A stretch of DNA of 64,000 bases from Diplonema papillatum. Taxonomy: Eukaryota; Euglenozoa; Diplonemea; Diplonemida; Diplonemidae. The DNA is taken from positions 62,001 to 126,000 of the forward strand of contig JAPJBO010000291.1 of assembly GCA_030068145.1 (NCBI GenBank), written 5' to 3'. A program made the position numbers and the translations under genes. Shown here piece by piece: positions 22,430 to 32,880 of this stretch. Under the pieces are notes generated by a model that made no database searches, was not told the DNA's origin, and saw nothing but the letters and a program-made list of their open reading frames with translations. The first letter of the stretch is position 1. Every line of letters starts with the position of its first letter.

Positions 22430-23287
22430 ATACATGTAACCCCCGACGGGGGAACCGTTTCCGGACGGGGGGTTCACGGGGGGAAAAACGGGGGATTATC
22501 ACCCCCGTGAAACCCCCGTGACACCCCGGTCGGGGTTTTCTGGGTACCCTTTGTGGAAGATAGCCAGAACCAGCGCGAGGGTCTTGGCAAGCTCCTCCTC
22601 TGAGACCTGTAGCGCTGTTGGCGCGTCGAGGCGTGGAAATCATCCTTCTGCTGATTCTGCTGAGTCTATGGAAGTGGAACCCCCAACTCTCCAAACAAGG
22701 TGGTACCCTCAACTCAGCAAACGAGCAGAACAGAAACGTGCAAATTAGACGGGCGGTGACATCAGATTCCGAAGGACAGACAGGCACAGAAGTCGGAAAC
22801 CGGTCCACCCACACGATGCAATCTACGACTGTTTTCGACAGCTATTGTTTGAGTTAGCAAATAATCTGTGGCAAGCATCTGCATCGCCGGTTCGTCCCTT
22901 GAACCGAACTTGGGGCTTGAGGCACGAGGACTTGCTCGTCGATACCGAGATGGGAGGCGCACCTTCGGCCATCAGGGAACAGCCGAGTACCGTAGAACGG
23001 GCCAACAACACCGTGGACACGCAATTATTTTGCCTATGCATACGCACATGCTTGCACAGCTCTCTTCCTCAGCCGTCTGACACGTTGCCGTGCAAAAATG
23101 AACACATCAGACATCACTGCAACCTCGAACCCCCGTTTCCACCCCGTCGCGCCCCCCGTTGCGCCCCCGTCGGGGGATTTTACAACAGGATTTGTGGTGG
23201 AAATTCCCCGTGACCCCCCGTTTCCCGTCGGGGGCAGCCCGGAACCGCCCGTCGTTTTTGCGATCCCCCGTCGGGGGTTACATGTAT
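22430..23287. mobile_element. 858-bp element with perfect 24-bp terminal inverted repeats
   Basis: The left end starts ATACATGTAACCCCCGACGG (22430-22453) and its exact reverse complement is at 23264-23287. Inside both ends are more copies of CCCCCGT/ACGGGGG. The inner ~500 bp has no transposase or other recognisable protein, so this would be a non-autonomous DNA transposon or foldback element. The flanking bases show no obvious target-site duplication, so the family is not assignable. Confidence 0.65.
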
Positions 23288-23375
23288 GGCCACCCCTTCT
23301 CCTGCATTTGTGTTCATGCGCCGTAACAAGATTGGCAGCCCCTCGGGCTTCTTGAGCGGAAGCACTTAAGTCGGG

Positions 23376-23412
23376 AAAATATTTATCGGAAACTGTTTCC
23401 GATAAATATTTT
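23376..23412. repeat. Perfect 18-bp AT-rich hairpin
   Basis: Arms 23376-23393 (AAAATATTTATCGGAAAC) and 23395-23412 are exact reverse complements with a one-base centre. Two degenerate half-copies of TTTCCGATAAA follow within 45 bp. It lies about 90 bp outside the right end of the 22430-23287 element. Confidence 0.85.
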
Positions 23413-24694
23413 TGTTTCCGATAAAAAGTATTTTTGTTTCTGACAAATATTTTTTTGGTCGTATAAGAAGCTAGTCTTAGAAGGATTAATATTAACCGAC
23501 TAATGATATACTGTGAAACAGGGCCTCTCGCTCCATCACACAACCGCGCACGCTCTTGCTTGATGGAAATGTGGCAAACACACGAAGATCATTAACAGTT
23601 GGTTCGTTTCTACTTAAGGCGTCCTCCTCAAAAACTCTCCTCTCCATCTCCTTGGTCGTTCTTCCTCCCACACGTACCAACTGCAAACGGAGCGAGGCTC
23701 GTCTCGCGACGGCGTACCGTCAACGCCGATACGCACCGCACGCAGAGTACAGACTAAAAGCGTTGGAATGTGCAACAGGAAGGCAAAAGCCGCCTTGTCA
23801 TACCGCACTACACCTCCATTCCTCCCCACCGTTTCTCTGCAAAAAAAGGCACAGCGGAAGGCCTACAACCCGCCACAACCAAGCTTTTTCACCGTACCGA
23901 CCCGTGTGCAGTACACACCTTTTTTGCCCTCTCCTTTTTCAAACGTTCCGCTTCTGGGTTCGTTGCGTAAAAATGACACCATGCGCTCACCGCAGACAGG
24001 GGCGGGTTCGCAAGAAAAGGTCGACAGTCGTACCTAAAGATGAATAAATAAATACAAAACAAACGATTGCTAGCAGAAAAGTCAAAATACAGATTGTACG
24101 GCAACCTCGGTTGATCGTCGGTAACACAATACAATACGAAATTGGTGGTCCCGAAACCCCTGTTTCGCAGCGCTGCATTAGTGCTGCAATTATGGTTTCG
24201 GAACCACCAGACAGGCTATCATACTTGTCAAATTGTATGACTCAAGTCAGATTTCAGGGTCTGACGGCAGATCTGACTTCACGTCAATTCCGATTCATTA
24301 TTGGATGGCTTTGGCGTAGTTGTAGATGGTTGAGTTCTTTTGTAGTACGCTGAGCATTCATGCGGGGCCTCGAGCCTATCGGCCAACCATCGACGCAAGC
24401 CTATCGAACAGAGGGTGCCTCTTCCACGGCAGGTTTTATCCAGCAAGGGACCGGTGCTTCGTCACGGGCCCCGACGCACGCCTGCGTCCTCCTCTGTCTT
24501 TCTCTCTCACTCCCTTTCCTTGCATACGTGATACGAAGAAGCGAGGTTCGTCGAGGCGGCTTTCGGGAAGTACATCTTTATGGTTCTCGCTTGCCAACGT
24601 AGGGACTGTGTAGCACGGCCGCAAAGTTTTTCCTTACGGCCAGCCTTAAAAAAGCACAAAAACACCGCTCGTATGAGATCTCCCCAAGAAGACT

Positions 24695-26358
24695 GGATGG
24701 ATACCGAGCCGCGGAGAAACCGAAGATACCGCCCTCCGTTAACTGAAGCGCCCAGCCCCGATCATAACCAAATATTTCAGATTTGGCGAAACGAGGCAAC
24801 TCGGGTCGTTGAGAAGAAGTTTTTAAACGTACACCGCCCCCCTTGCATAGTGTTAAATAACTGGGGAAATTACAAATATACCCCCATAGTTTGTCCTGAT
24901 TTACAGATCTCCCCATAAAGTTTGCCAATTTTTACAGAGAAACCCATAGCAGTTTTCCATACAGACCAAAGGTCAGCGGTTTTGCGCCATGATCAGAGGA
25001 ACGAAGGTTGCTCATATCGAGGCAGGCTCAGCCAGCTGACCGGCTTCAGCGTGCCATGCATGTGCTGGAAGTGGAGGGTGTCCCTGCTGACGCGTTGCTC
25101 ACGAACCCAGTCATGAAAAAGGCGTCTCGTTACGCACCTCACAGAGAGCGGCCCTTTTTTTTTCTGTACTGACGGGAACATTTCCGGAACAACGGTTGCA
25201 CATGAAAGAGAAACCGAAGCCAACAAAAAAAGTGCTAATGCAGGAAACCCCCCCCCAAAGAGGTTTATGCCCTGTACACGCGAAGAACAAGAAACTTTTG
25301 CCAGTTGGTGCTGATCGTCCTTACTTCGTCACGCCCCAACTCCGGAAATGTTCTTGGTAAGGTCCAACACACTAAGACCAATCTTCTTTTTTGTTCACAG
25401 TGACGAAGACCAAAGGTCAGCGGTTTGGCGCCATGATCAGGAGAACGAAAGTTACTCAAATCGGGGCAGCCTCGCCAGCTGACCGGGCAAGGGCTCCAGC
25501 GTGCCGTGCATGTGCTGGGAAGTTGAGGATGGATACCGAGCCGCGGAGAAACCGAAGATACCGCCCTCCGTTAACTGAAGCGCCCAGCCCCGATCATAAC
25601 CAAATATTTCAGATTTGGCGAAACGAGGCAACTCGGGTCGTTGAGAAGAAGTTTTTAAACGTACACCGCCCCCCTTGCATAGTGTTAAATAACTGGGGAA
25701 ATTACAAATATACCCCCATAGTTTGTCCTGATTTACAGATCTCCCCATAAAGTTTGCCAATTTTTACAGAGAAACCCATAGCAGTTTTCCATACAGACCA
25801 AAGGTCAGCGGTTTTGCGCCATGATCAGAGGAACGAAGGTTGCTCATATCGAGGCAGGCTCAGCCAGCTGACCGGCTTCAGCGTGCCATGCATGTGCTGG
25901 AAGTGGAGGGTGTCCCTGCTGACGCGTTGCTCACGAACCCAGTCATGAAAAAGGCGTCTCGTTACGCACCTCACAGAGAGCGGCCCTTTTTTTTTCTGTA
26001 CTGACGGGAACATTTCCGGAACAACGGTTGCACATGAAAGAGAAACCGAAGCCAACAAAAAAAGTGCTAATGCAGGAAACCCCCCCCCAAAGAGGTTTAT
26101 GCCCTGTACACGCGAAGAACAAGAAACTTTTGCCAGTTGGTGCTGATCGTCCTTACTTCGTCACGCCCCAGCTCCGGAAATGTTCTTGGTAAGGTCCAAC
26201 ACACTAAGACCAATCTTCTTTTTTGTTCACAGTGACGAAGACCAAAGGTCAGCGGTTTGGCGCCATGATCAGGAGAACGAAAGTTACTCAAATCGGGGCA
26301 GCCTCGCCAGCTGACCGGGCAAGGGCTCCAGCGTGCCGTGCATGTGCTGGGAAGTTGA
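24695..26358 (+). repeat. 832-bp tandem duplication (24695-25526, 25527-26358)
   Basis: The two units are the same over 832 bp by reading, with one difference noticed (CCCCAACTCC versus CCCCAGCTCC near 25337/26169). Each contains a SINE-C-like segment with GTTCACAGTGACGAAGACC. A diverged third partial unit (GTGTCCCTGCTG and AGAGAGCGGCCC) continues to about 26393. No gene is evident inside. The near identity implies a recent event or an assembly artefact. Confidence 0.85.
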
Positions 26359-26393
26359 GGGTGTCCCTGCTGCATGAACCCAGAGAGAGCGGC

Positions 26394-26612
26394 CCTTTTT
26401 TTTTACATAAGCGCCAGCTTGAAAGGAAATGCTCGACGATGCTGCCCGACAAAGAACAGAAGGGATCCAAAGTGCTGTAACTACCGAACCACGTGTTGAA
26501 CGGACGTGAGGTCATGCGGGTCTACCCCTACACGACAAATCACACAAACACAACAGGTCAAAAGTCCTGAGTGAGAAAACAACACACGGTGGTGTAAGCG
26601 AAGAACAAATCA
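26394..26612 (-). mobile_element. SINE-B copy 1
   Basis: On the minus strand a ~205-bp unit starts at GTTCTTCGCTTACACCACCG and ends AAGCTGGCGCTTATGT followed by an A-tract (T-tract at 26394-26402). Copies lie at 42256-42478 (plus, A16 tail) and 46592-46804 (minus). The A-tail always sits at the same end, which fits retroposition. Confidence 0.7.
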
Positions 26613-26630
26613 GCTACGTCGAGTATTTTG

Positions 26631-26735
26631 TGTTAACAATGCATTGTTGGTACTAAAATTTTTGTAGTTGGCAGCGTACTAAAGCAACTCGCCAAAGCAG
26701 GTGAAAGCCGCTGTAGCGCGCACAAACAAAACGTG
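26631..26735. repeat. Dispersed ~100-bp repeat, copy 1
   Basis: TAACAATGCATTGTTGGTAC, GGCAGCGTACTA and CCAAAGCAGGTGA recur in the same order at 43353-43446 within intron 2 of the Gln-rich gene. Confidence 0.55.
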
Positions 26736-27496
26736 CAATGTTGGAGGAAATAAGAACGCGTCACACGGCGCTTCCTTGCGCCCTGTACCAAAGAAACCCA
26801 AGAAACAAACGTCCAGGGCAAAGCGTTCAACGAAAAAAAATTCCGTCCCCTCATCATTTTTCCGGTTTCAACCGTGGTTTGCCAGCGACGCGTCTTATTT
26901 TTTTTTTAAGGCTCCAACACTGAGACTAATTTTCTTCTGTTCACAGTGACGAAGACCAAGCAAGGTCAGTGGTTTTGGCGCCATGATCGGAGGAACGAAG
27001 GTGACTCAAATCGAGGCAGGCTCCCGCCAAAACCCTCGCTTTCCAACAACAAAATTACGCATTCCTTTTCCTCCCCGGAGACATGGTCCTTGCACTCTAA
27101 CTCGTCTCTCTCTCTTTTTCCCCCCCTCTCTCTCTCTCTTTCTCTTCCTTTCTTGTTTCCCCCGGATACCCCCAGCATCCCCTTTCCATTCGAGGGTTCG
27201 GCGACTACTACTCGCGGAACACGGTCCCACAAGCTTCACGGTGGCGCGCGGGTTTCTCCCATCTCTGTACGCATTCGTCTGCATGCACGCATGACCCAGT
27301 CCCCAACTGCGATTCGCCGATTTTGTGCCTTGAATAGAAGCAGCACACAGTAGCGAACAAGCCACCACCGTGTTTCAGGTGTCCAGTCCACCGACACGAA
27401 AATCGTGGGGCATCGTGCCGCCCGAACACATACGATGTTCTTTCGATGCCCCCACATTTGTGTATTCGGCTAGCCGGATGGGCAAGAGAAAACCTG

Positions 27497-27681
27497 CGTA
27501 GCTGCAAACAAAGCATTAGCCAGCTGCTGCCCGAAACACCACGCAACCAGAAGAGCGAACAGAGACCCCCTCCCAGCCCGGGGGTGCATCGGCCGTCACC
27601 TAGCCATATCTGAGCGTGATCGTACTTCCGTAAACGGCGACACCACGTTCAAATGGGTCTGCAACACACACACACGCACAC
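27497..27681 (+). mobile_element. 5'-truncated LINE copy (last ~185 bp)
   Basis: This matches the 3' end of the LINE at about 62915-63105: GCATTAGCCAGCTGCTGCCC, AGAAGAGCGAACAGAGACCC, GGGGGTGCATCGGCCGT, then ACCACGTT and an (AC)n tail. Several substitutions separate the two. It ends about 105 bp upstream of the GH115 start codon. The shared (AC)n end shows that this LINE family terminates in AC repeats and not in poly(A). Confidence 0.75.
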
Positions 27682-27785
27682 CGGGAGGACATGAACAAAG
27701 CGCGCAACTGGTGGCAGTTGCACTCTGTATCATGAAGGACGGCGGCAAATAATCCGAAACCCGAGACACCAACAGGTAATTAACA

Positions 27786-30700
27786 ATGAACAATCCTTCC
27801 AAATGGCCCGCTCTGGCTCTTCTTGGGCTACTCGCGCACTCGTCGGATGCGGCGAATGTTTCGATGCTGGGGCATGACGACGTGGGCGTCTCGAGTTTCA
27901 TTTCCGCAGGGAACTGGGACGATGGTGCCGCTCCGAGCGCGGGCAACGACTACTTCACGGGCCCGTTCCGGCTTCGAAGTCCGGCAACGACCCTCAATTA
28001 CACTTTTGCCGGAGACTCTCTGACTGTGCACACGAGCGAGGGGCGGCTTTTTGGGAAGAGCGTCGCGGCCCCCGTGTCGCCGGGGCAGGTACTGACGATC
28101 AACAAACTGATTCTGAACGGCGGATACGTGGATCAGAGCGGCTGGAGTTGGTTGACGCTGATGGGGAACATTGAGGTGATTGCGGAGTCGTCGTTCGGCG
28201 CGTCGAGCGCGGACACGCTCGAAATCATGTCTGCAATCAGCGGTTCAGCACCGTTGAACATATCCGGTCCGACGATCAACGGTGGGCAGGACACAGGCGC
28301 CGTGATTCTGAGCGCAGCCAACCCCTACAGCGGGACGATGACGTTGTGTGCGAACACGCCGGCCAACTCGGAAAAGGGGCTGCTGCGGCTGAACCATCGG
28401 GATGCGCTCGGGAGCGCGACGCTGAACACGATCAGCACGACTCTTGTCGCGCTCACGTTCAGCGCAGCCGCCAACACCGGGGCGTTCAACATCGGCGCGT
28501 TGACGGGGACCGGGAGCATGATGCTTTCGGATACGGTGGGGATGCCGGTGGTCCTGTCCGTGGGCAGCAAGGGGAGCAGCACCACGTATTCCGGCTCTCT
28601 GGTGGGATCCGGAGGTCTGGTGAAGGTTGGCTCGGGGACGTTGAGGCTCTTGGGGGCGAACACAAACAACCGCGGGGATACGGCGGTTGAGGGCGGGGTG
28701 CTCTCGTTGACGGTGCCGCACCTGCACGACGAATCGACGGTGTCGATCGCCGGCGGCGCCGTGCTGCAGCTGGACTTTGCCGGGACGGACACGGTCGGTG
28801 CGCTGGTGCTTGGCGGGGTTGCGCAGCCGGACGGAGTGTACAGCTCGGGGAATTCGGGCGGGTTCATCTCCGGGGAGGGGTCGTTGCTGGTGCAGACGGT
28901 CGCAGCGGGAAACGGTTCTTCGACGCCGACAACACCGGTCGAGTCGCCGTACCGTTCGACGCGGGCGTGGCGGGCGTACGACGGCGGCTCGGCTCCGCGG
29001 CCGTCGTCGAGCTATTTCGATGTGCCGTTCATGGCGGTGAGGACGTGGTATTCGGCGGGGGCGCTGCGGATCGCCGGGCGCAGGCGGACGGCGGCGATTT
29101 ACTACAGCGCGGACGACGCGGCGGTGGTGGGAATCGCAGCGAAAGCCCTGCGCGACGACGTGCAGCGCGTGACGGGCTTGCTGCCGAGGGTATCGACGCG
29201 AGCACCCCGCGCTGCGGAAGCCATTCTGATCGGGACGATCGGAGCGAGCCCGTTGATCGACGGGCTGATCGCGGCGGGGAAGCTCGACGTGGCTGCGATC
29301 GAAGGTAAATGGGAGGCGTACGTGGCTGTGGTGGTGAAGCATCCGATGAGGGGCGTGCGCAGAGCGCTGATCATCGCCGGGAGCGACCGGCGGGGGACGG
29401 CGTTCGGGGTGTTCGGTCTCTCGGAGTCGATGGGGGTGTCGCCGTGGTACTGGTGGGGCGATGTCGCCGTGAAGCGGAAGTCGGCGGTGTACGTGAGGGG
29501 GTGCCACACGCAGGCATCGCCGGCGGTGAAGTATCGCGGGATCTTCCTCAACGACGAGGACTGGGGGCTGCAGCCGTGGGCGGCGCAGACGTTCGAGCCG
29601 GAAGTGGGCAACATCGGGCCGAAGACGTACGCCACGATCTACGAACTGCTGCTCCGCCTGCACTCGAACATGATTTGGCCGGCGATGCACGAGTGGCCGG
29701 TGATGACGACTCCGTTTTACCTGGTGCCCGGCAACAAGATGATGGCCGACAATTACGGGATCGTGATCAGCACCTCGCACCACGAGCCGATGCACCGCAA
29801 CAGCCACGAATACGACGAGAGCCTCCTCGGCGCGTACAACTACTGGAGCAACTGGGACACTGTGTACCACTTCTGGGACGAGCGGGTTGAGGAGACGGCA
29901 GACTGCGAGAACATCTACACCGTGGGGATGCGGGGGCGAACGGATGCCGGCATGCTCGCCCCCTCTGGGACGACGGATGCGCAGAAGGCGGAGAAGCTCC
30001 AGAACGCGATCATCCCCGACCAGCGGGAGATGCTGAGCCAGCATGTGAACGGGAACGCCTCGGAGATGCCGCAGATTTTCATTCCGTACAAAGAGACCCT
30101 TGTCCAGTACCAGGCCGGCCTTCAGCTTCCGGACGACGTCACGATCCTGTGGCCCGATGACAACCACGGCTACATCCGGCAGCTTTCGAACGCGAGTGAG
30201 AGGGCGCGGAGCGGCGGGTCGGGTGTTTACTACCATCTGTCGTATTGGGGCGTGCCCGCCAGTTACCTCTGGTTCTGCTCGACGCCGCCCGGCATGACGA
30301 GTTCCGAAATGCTGAAGGCCTGGGACTTCGAGGCCCGCAACATCTGGCTTGTCAACGTGGGAGACCTGAAGCCGGCGGAGATCGGGACGGAGTTCTTCCT
30401 GCGGATGGCGCGGAACCCGGAGGCGTTCCGCAACTTCGACCAGCACGACTACTTCACTCAGTGGGCGGCGCGGACGTTCGATGCGTGGCACGCGGAGGCG
30501 ATCGCCGAGGTGCTCGACGGCTACTTCAGCCTGAACATCGTCAAACGACCCGAACACCTCACGAGTCAGGGAGACAGCGGGTTCAGCCCGGTGTTGAACG
30601 GGGACGAGGCCCAGCAGCGCCTCGACAAGTTCGCCTCGCTGGCCGCCCTCGCGGACACCGTCTACGGCCGGCTGTGCGCTGAGCAGAAGCCCGCCTTCTA

Positions 30701-32300
30701 CGAAATGGTTCTTTACCCCCTCCGCGCGTCGTACAAGGTGAACCAGCGAACGCTCCTCGCAGAGCGGAGCCGAATGTGGGCTGCGCAGAAGCGGGCAGCC
30801 ACCGCGACGCTGGCTGCCGAGGCGCAGGCGGCCCACGACGCGCTGCTGGCGGAGGTCGAGTTCTACAACGAGGTCAACGCCGGCGGAAAGTGGAACCTGA
30901 CGCTCAACCCGATGCCGGAGCTCGGTGGCTGGGCCCGCGAAACGCAAAACCCGTTCCTGATGCCCGCAGTCGGAAGTTACTCGCCGCCGGCTGCGGCGGC
31001 GCTGGGCGTTGCGATCGAAGGCTCGGAAGCCGTGCTGAAGAGCGGCGTTCCCGGCGAACTCGCGGTCTTCAGCCGCGCTGCCGATTCGAACCGTTTCATC
31101 GACGTCTTCAACCAGGGTTCGGCGGCGATGAGCTGGACCGCCGTGGCCGGCGCGCCGTGGGTTGTGCTCAGCGAGACCAGCGGGACTGCGGATGCGAGAA
31201 TCGTGGTCAGCATCAACTGGGACACGGCGCCGCGCGGCAACGCGGTGCTGGGCAATGTCACGGTAGCGGCCGCCGGCGGCGCCGAGCTGACCGTCAGCCT
31301 GGTTGTCCACCATCCGGACAATCTCGACCTCGCGGATCTTCCGGATGCGGTGGAGGACAACAAGGTGGTGGTCATCGAGGCAGAAGACTTCGTCGCTCGA
31401 TCGGATCGCAGCAGCGACGGGGCCGGCTGGCGCAGGGTCGACAAGGCAACCGCTTCGCAAGACGGGATGGCGATCGAGCCGGTCACAGCTTCCAGCGCGG
31501 ATCCCGCCAGTCTCCCGACGGGCGCCCCTTCGTTGACCTACACGTTCTACGCATTCACCACCGGACCAGTCCAGATCTTGACTCAGTGTCTTCCGACGCA
31601 CAAAACCACCTCCGCCCACGAGGGGGTCCGCTACGCCATCTCCCTCAACGGAGACAGCCCCATCGTCGTCGACGTGAATGCGGAAGAGTACACGGCGGCC
31701 TGGAACGTCAACACCCTGCGCGCCGCTTCGGTCGGCGTTTCCGACCACAAAATCACGGCTCCGGGATCGCAGACGATCGAAGTATGGATGGTCGATGCCA
31801 GCGTGGTTTTGGACAAACTCACCGTGCAGCTTTTCCAGGGCTTCTACCTGTACGAGGCCGAGGACCTCACGGTGCACGATTCGTCGAGCGACGTTCGGGT
31901 TACGAAGTACAGCGACGTGCCGGCCAGCGGAGGGGGCGGAATGCACGTGCAGTCGACCAAAGCCGGGCAATTCGGAACGTTCGTCCTTCCCAACGTGCAG
32001 GCGGGGGACTACGAGATCATCATTCGCGTGAAGAAATGGACCAGTCGCGGCATCATGCAGCTGGCCGTCGCTGAAACCCCCACCGGTCTCTTTACGGACC
32101 TCGGCGACGAGCAGGACCTCTACAGCACTTCTGGTGGATACTCCGACCTCGAGGCGATTCCCGTGAAGTTCGTTTCCGATGGTCCCAAGTACCTCCGCTT
32201 CACGGCGACGGGCAAGAATCCATCCGCGAGCAACTACTGGATTCTGTTCGATACCATCTTGATCTCTAAGGTAGCCGTGGATCCCCCTTCTGGGCCTTAA
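27786..32300 (+). CDS. GH115 xylan alpha-1,2-glucuronidase with autotransporter-type repeats (1,504 aa)
   Basis: One uninterrupted frame. GH115 enzymes remove (4-O-methyl-)glucuronic acid from xylan. Residues 1-22 are a signal peptide ending SSDA. Residues ~25-380 are beta-strand repeats with GLVKVGSGTLRLLGAN and GDTAVEGGVLSL, the signature of autotransporter-associated repeats (TIGR02601/PATR) common in Verrucomicrobia and Planctomycetes. GH115 follows at ~390-1010 with RGIFLNDEDWGLQPW (~583), STSHHEPMHRNSHEY (~665), DDNHGYIR (~791) and YHLSYWGVP. A C-terminal beta domain (~1040-1330) and a carbohydrate-binding-like module (~1355-1500, starting YEAEDLTV) end the protein. The gene is intronless and GC-richer than its surroundings, yet embedded in eukaryotic repeats. 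I infer transfer from a bacterium; misassembled contamination is the alternative. Confidence 0.93.
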   Translation: MNNPSKWPALALLGLLAHSSDAANVSMLGHDDVGVSSFISAGNWDDGAAPSAGNDYFTGPFRLRSPATTLNYTFAGDSLTVHTSEGRLFGKSVAAPVSPGQVLTINKLILNGGYVDQSGWSWLTLMGNIEVIAESSFGASSADTLEIMSAISGSAPLNISGPTINGGQDTGAVILSAANPYSGTMTLCANTPANSEKGLLRLNHRDALGSATLNTISTTLVALTFSAAANTGAFNIGALTGTGSMMLSDTVGMPVVLSVGSKGSSTTYSGSLVGSGGLVKVGSGTLRLLGANTNNRGDTAVEGGVLSLTVPHLHDESTVSIAGGAVLQLDFAGTDTVGALVLGGVAQPDGVYSSGNSGGFISGEGSLLVQTVAAGNGSSTPTTPVESPYRSTRAWRAYDGGSAPRPSSSYFDVPFMAVRTWYSAGALRIAGRRRTAAIYYSADDAAVVGIAAKALRDDVQRVTGLLPRVSTRAPRAAEAILIGTIGASPLIDGLIAAGKLDVAAIEGKWEAYVAVVVKHPMRGVRRALIIAGSDRRGTAFGVFGLSESMGVSPWYWWGDVAVKRKSAVYVRGCHTQASPAVKYRGIFLNDEDWGLQPWAAQTFEPEVGNIGPKTYATIYELLLRLHSNMIWPAMHEWPVMTTPFYLVPGNKMMADNYGIVISTSHHEPMHRNSHEYDESLLGAYNYWSNWDTVYHFWDERVEETADCENIYTVGMRGRTDAGMLAPSGTTDAQKAEKLQNAIIPDQREMLSQHVNGNASEMPQIFIPYKETLVQYQAGLQLPDDVTILWPDDNHGYIRQLSNASERARSGGSGVYYHLSYWGVPASYLWFCSTPPGMTSSEMLKAWDFEARNIWLVNVGDLKPAEIGTEFFLRMARNPEAFRNFDQHDYFTQWAARTFDAWHAEAIAEVLDGYFSLNIVKRPEHLTSQGDSGFSPVLNGDEAQQRLDKFASLAALADTVYGRLCAEQKPAFYEMVLYPLRASYKVNQRTLLAERSRMWAAQKRAATATLAAEAQAAHDALLAEVEFYNEVNAGGKWNLTLNPMPELGGWARETQNPFLMPAVGSYSPPAAAALGVAIEGSEAVLKSGVPGELAVFSRAADSNRFIDVFNQGSAAMSWTAVAGAPWVVLSETSGTADARIVVSINWDTAPRGNAVLGNVTVAAAGGAELTVSLVVHHPDNLDLADLPDAVEDNKVVVIEAEDFVARSDRSSDGAGWRRVDKATASQDGMAIEPVTASSADPASLPTGAPSLTYTFYAFTTGPVQILTQCLPTHKTTSAHEGVRYAISLNGDSPIVVDVNAEEYTAAWNVNTLRAASVGVSDHKITAPGSQTIEVWMVDASVVLDKLTVQLFQGFYLYEAEDLTVHDSSSDVRVTKYSDVPASGGGGMHVQSTKAGQFGTFVLPNVQAGDYEIIIRVKKWTSRGIMQLAVAETPTGLFTDLGDEQDLYSTSGGYSDLEAIPVKFVSDGPKYLRFTATGKNPSASNYWILFDTILISKVAVDPPSGP

Positions 32301-32359
32301 GTGGACGAGGTCCCCGCTTCTTACTCCGAAAAGATCATGGTTCTCTGAGTTTGAATTCG

Positions 32360-32431
<72 letters not shown>
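32360..32431. repeat. (CA)n microsatellite
   Basis: About 36 uninterrupted CA units, 60 bp after the GH115 stop codon. Shorter AC runs sit at 27660-27681 and at both ends of the LINE. Confidence 0.95.
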
Positions 32432-32432
<1 letters not shown>

Positions 32433-32487
32433 TACGCTGGAAGATATTCTTCAAGTGCCCACGTATTTGATGTTTCTCCATTCCATC

Positions 32488-32880
32488 CAAAAAAGCAAAT
32501 ACGATTTTCAATCCCATTCAATTTCCGGACGGTAGAGATCCTGCCAAGAGACGCAACCACAACTACTCCCGGGTGGGGTAGTCTGACTCAAGCTGTAGAC
32601 GGGAAGCTGCAGATATATGCGCAGAAAACTGCAACATTTGGTGACGTGCATTGAAAAATGCAAGTCTTGTTTTGCAAACATATGCACATGCAGAATATTA
32701 TGTTTGGCAGAAAAACCAAGCATGCCATGTGCAAGAAAAATGAAAGTGCGCATATATCTGGACGTTACCCACAGAAAACAATGCGATTTTCAATCCCATG
32801 CTATTTGAGGACGGTAGGGACTGTGCCTCGACGCAATCAACTACCCCCAGTCGGACACAAGCTGTGTAGACGAGGAAAAG
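32488..32880. repeat. Diverged local direct repeat (32488-32600 / 32775-32880)
   Basis: CGATTTTCAATCCCAT, GGACGGTAG, ACGCAA and CAAGCTGT follow in the same order in both units, about 285 bp apart. The DNA between has no recognised gene. Confidence 0.6.

Larger units (their letters stand above)
21338..27496. other. Gene-poor block with several mobile-element relics
   Basis: I find no gene I can support in these 6 kb. The block holds a short frame with a hydrophobic stretch (21449-21748, probably chance), SINE-C-like copies near 21683-21790, 25360-25520, 26192-26352 and 26895-27030 (all with GTTCACAGTGACGAAGACC or a close variant), the inverted-repeat element at 22430-23287, two hairpins, the 832-bp tandem duplication and a SINE-B copy. 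Confidence 0.5.

Noticed and set aside
28245-32429. A 1,394-codon open frame on the minus strand across the GH115 gene
   Set aside because: It is the antisense shadow of a GC-rich coding region: Arg/His/Pro/Val-rich with no domain, while the plus strand has a full GH115 enzyme.
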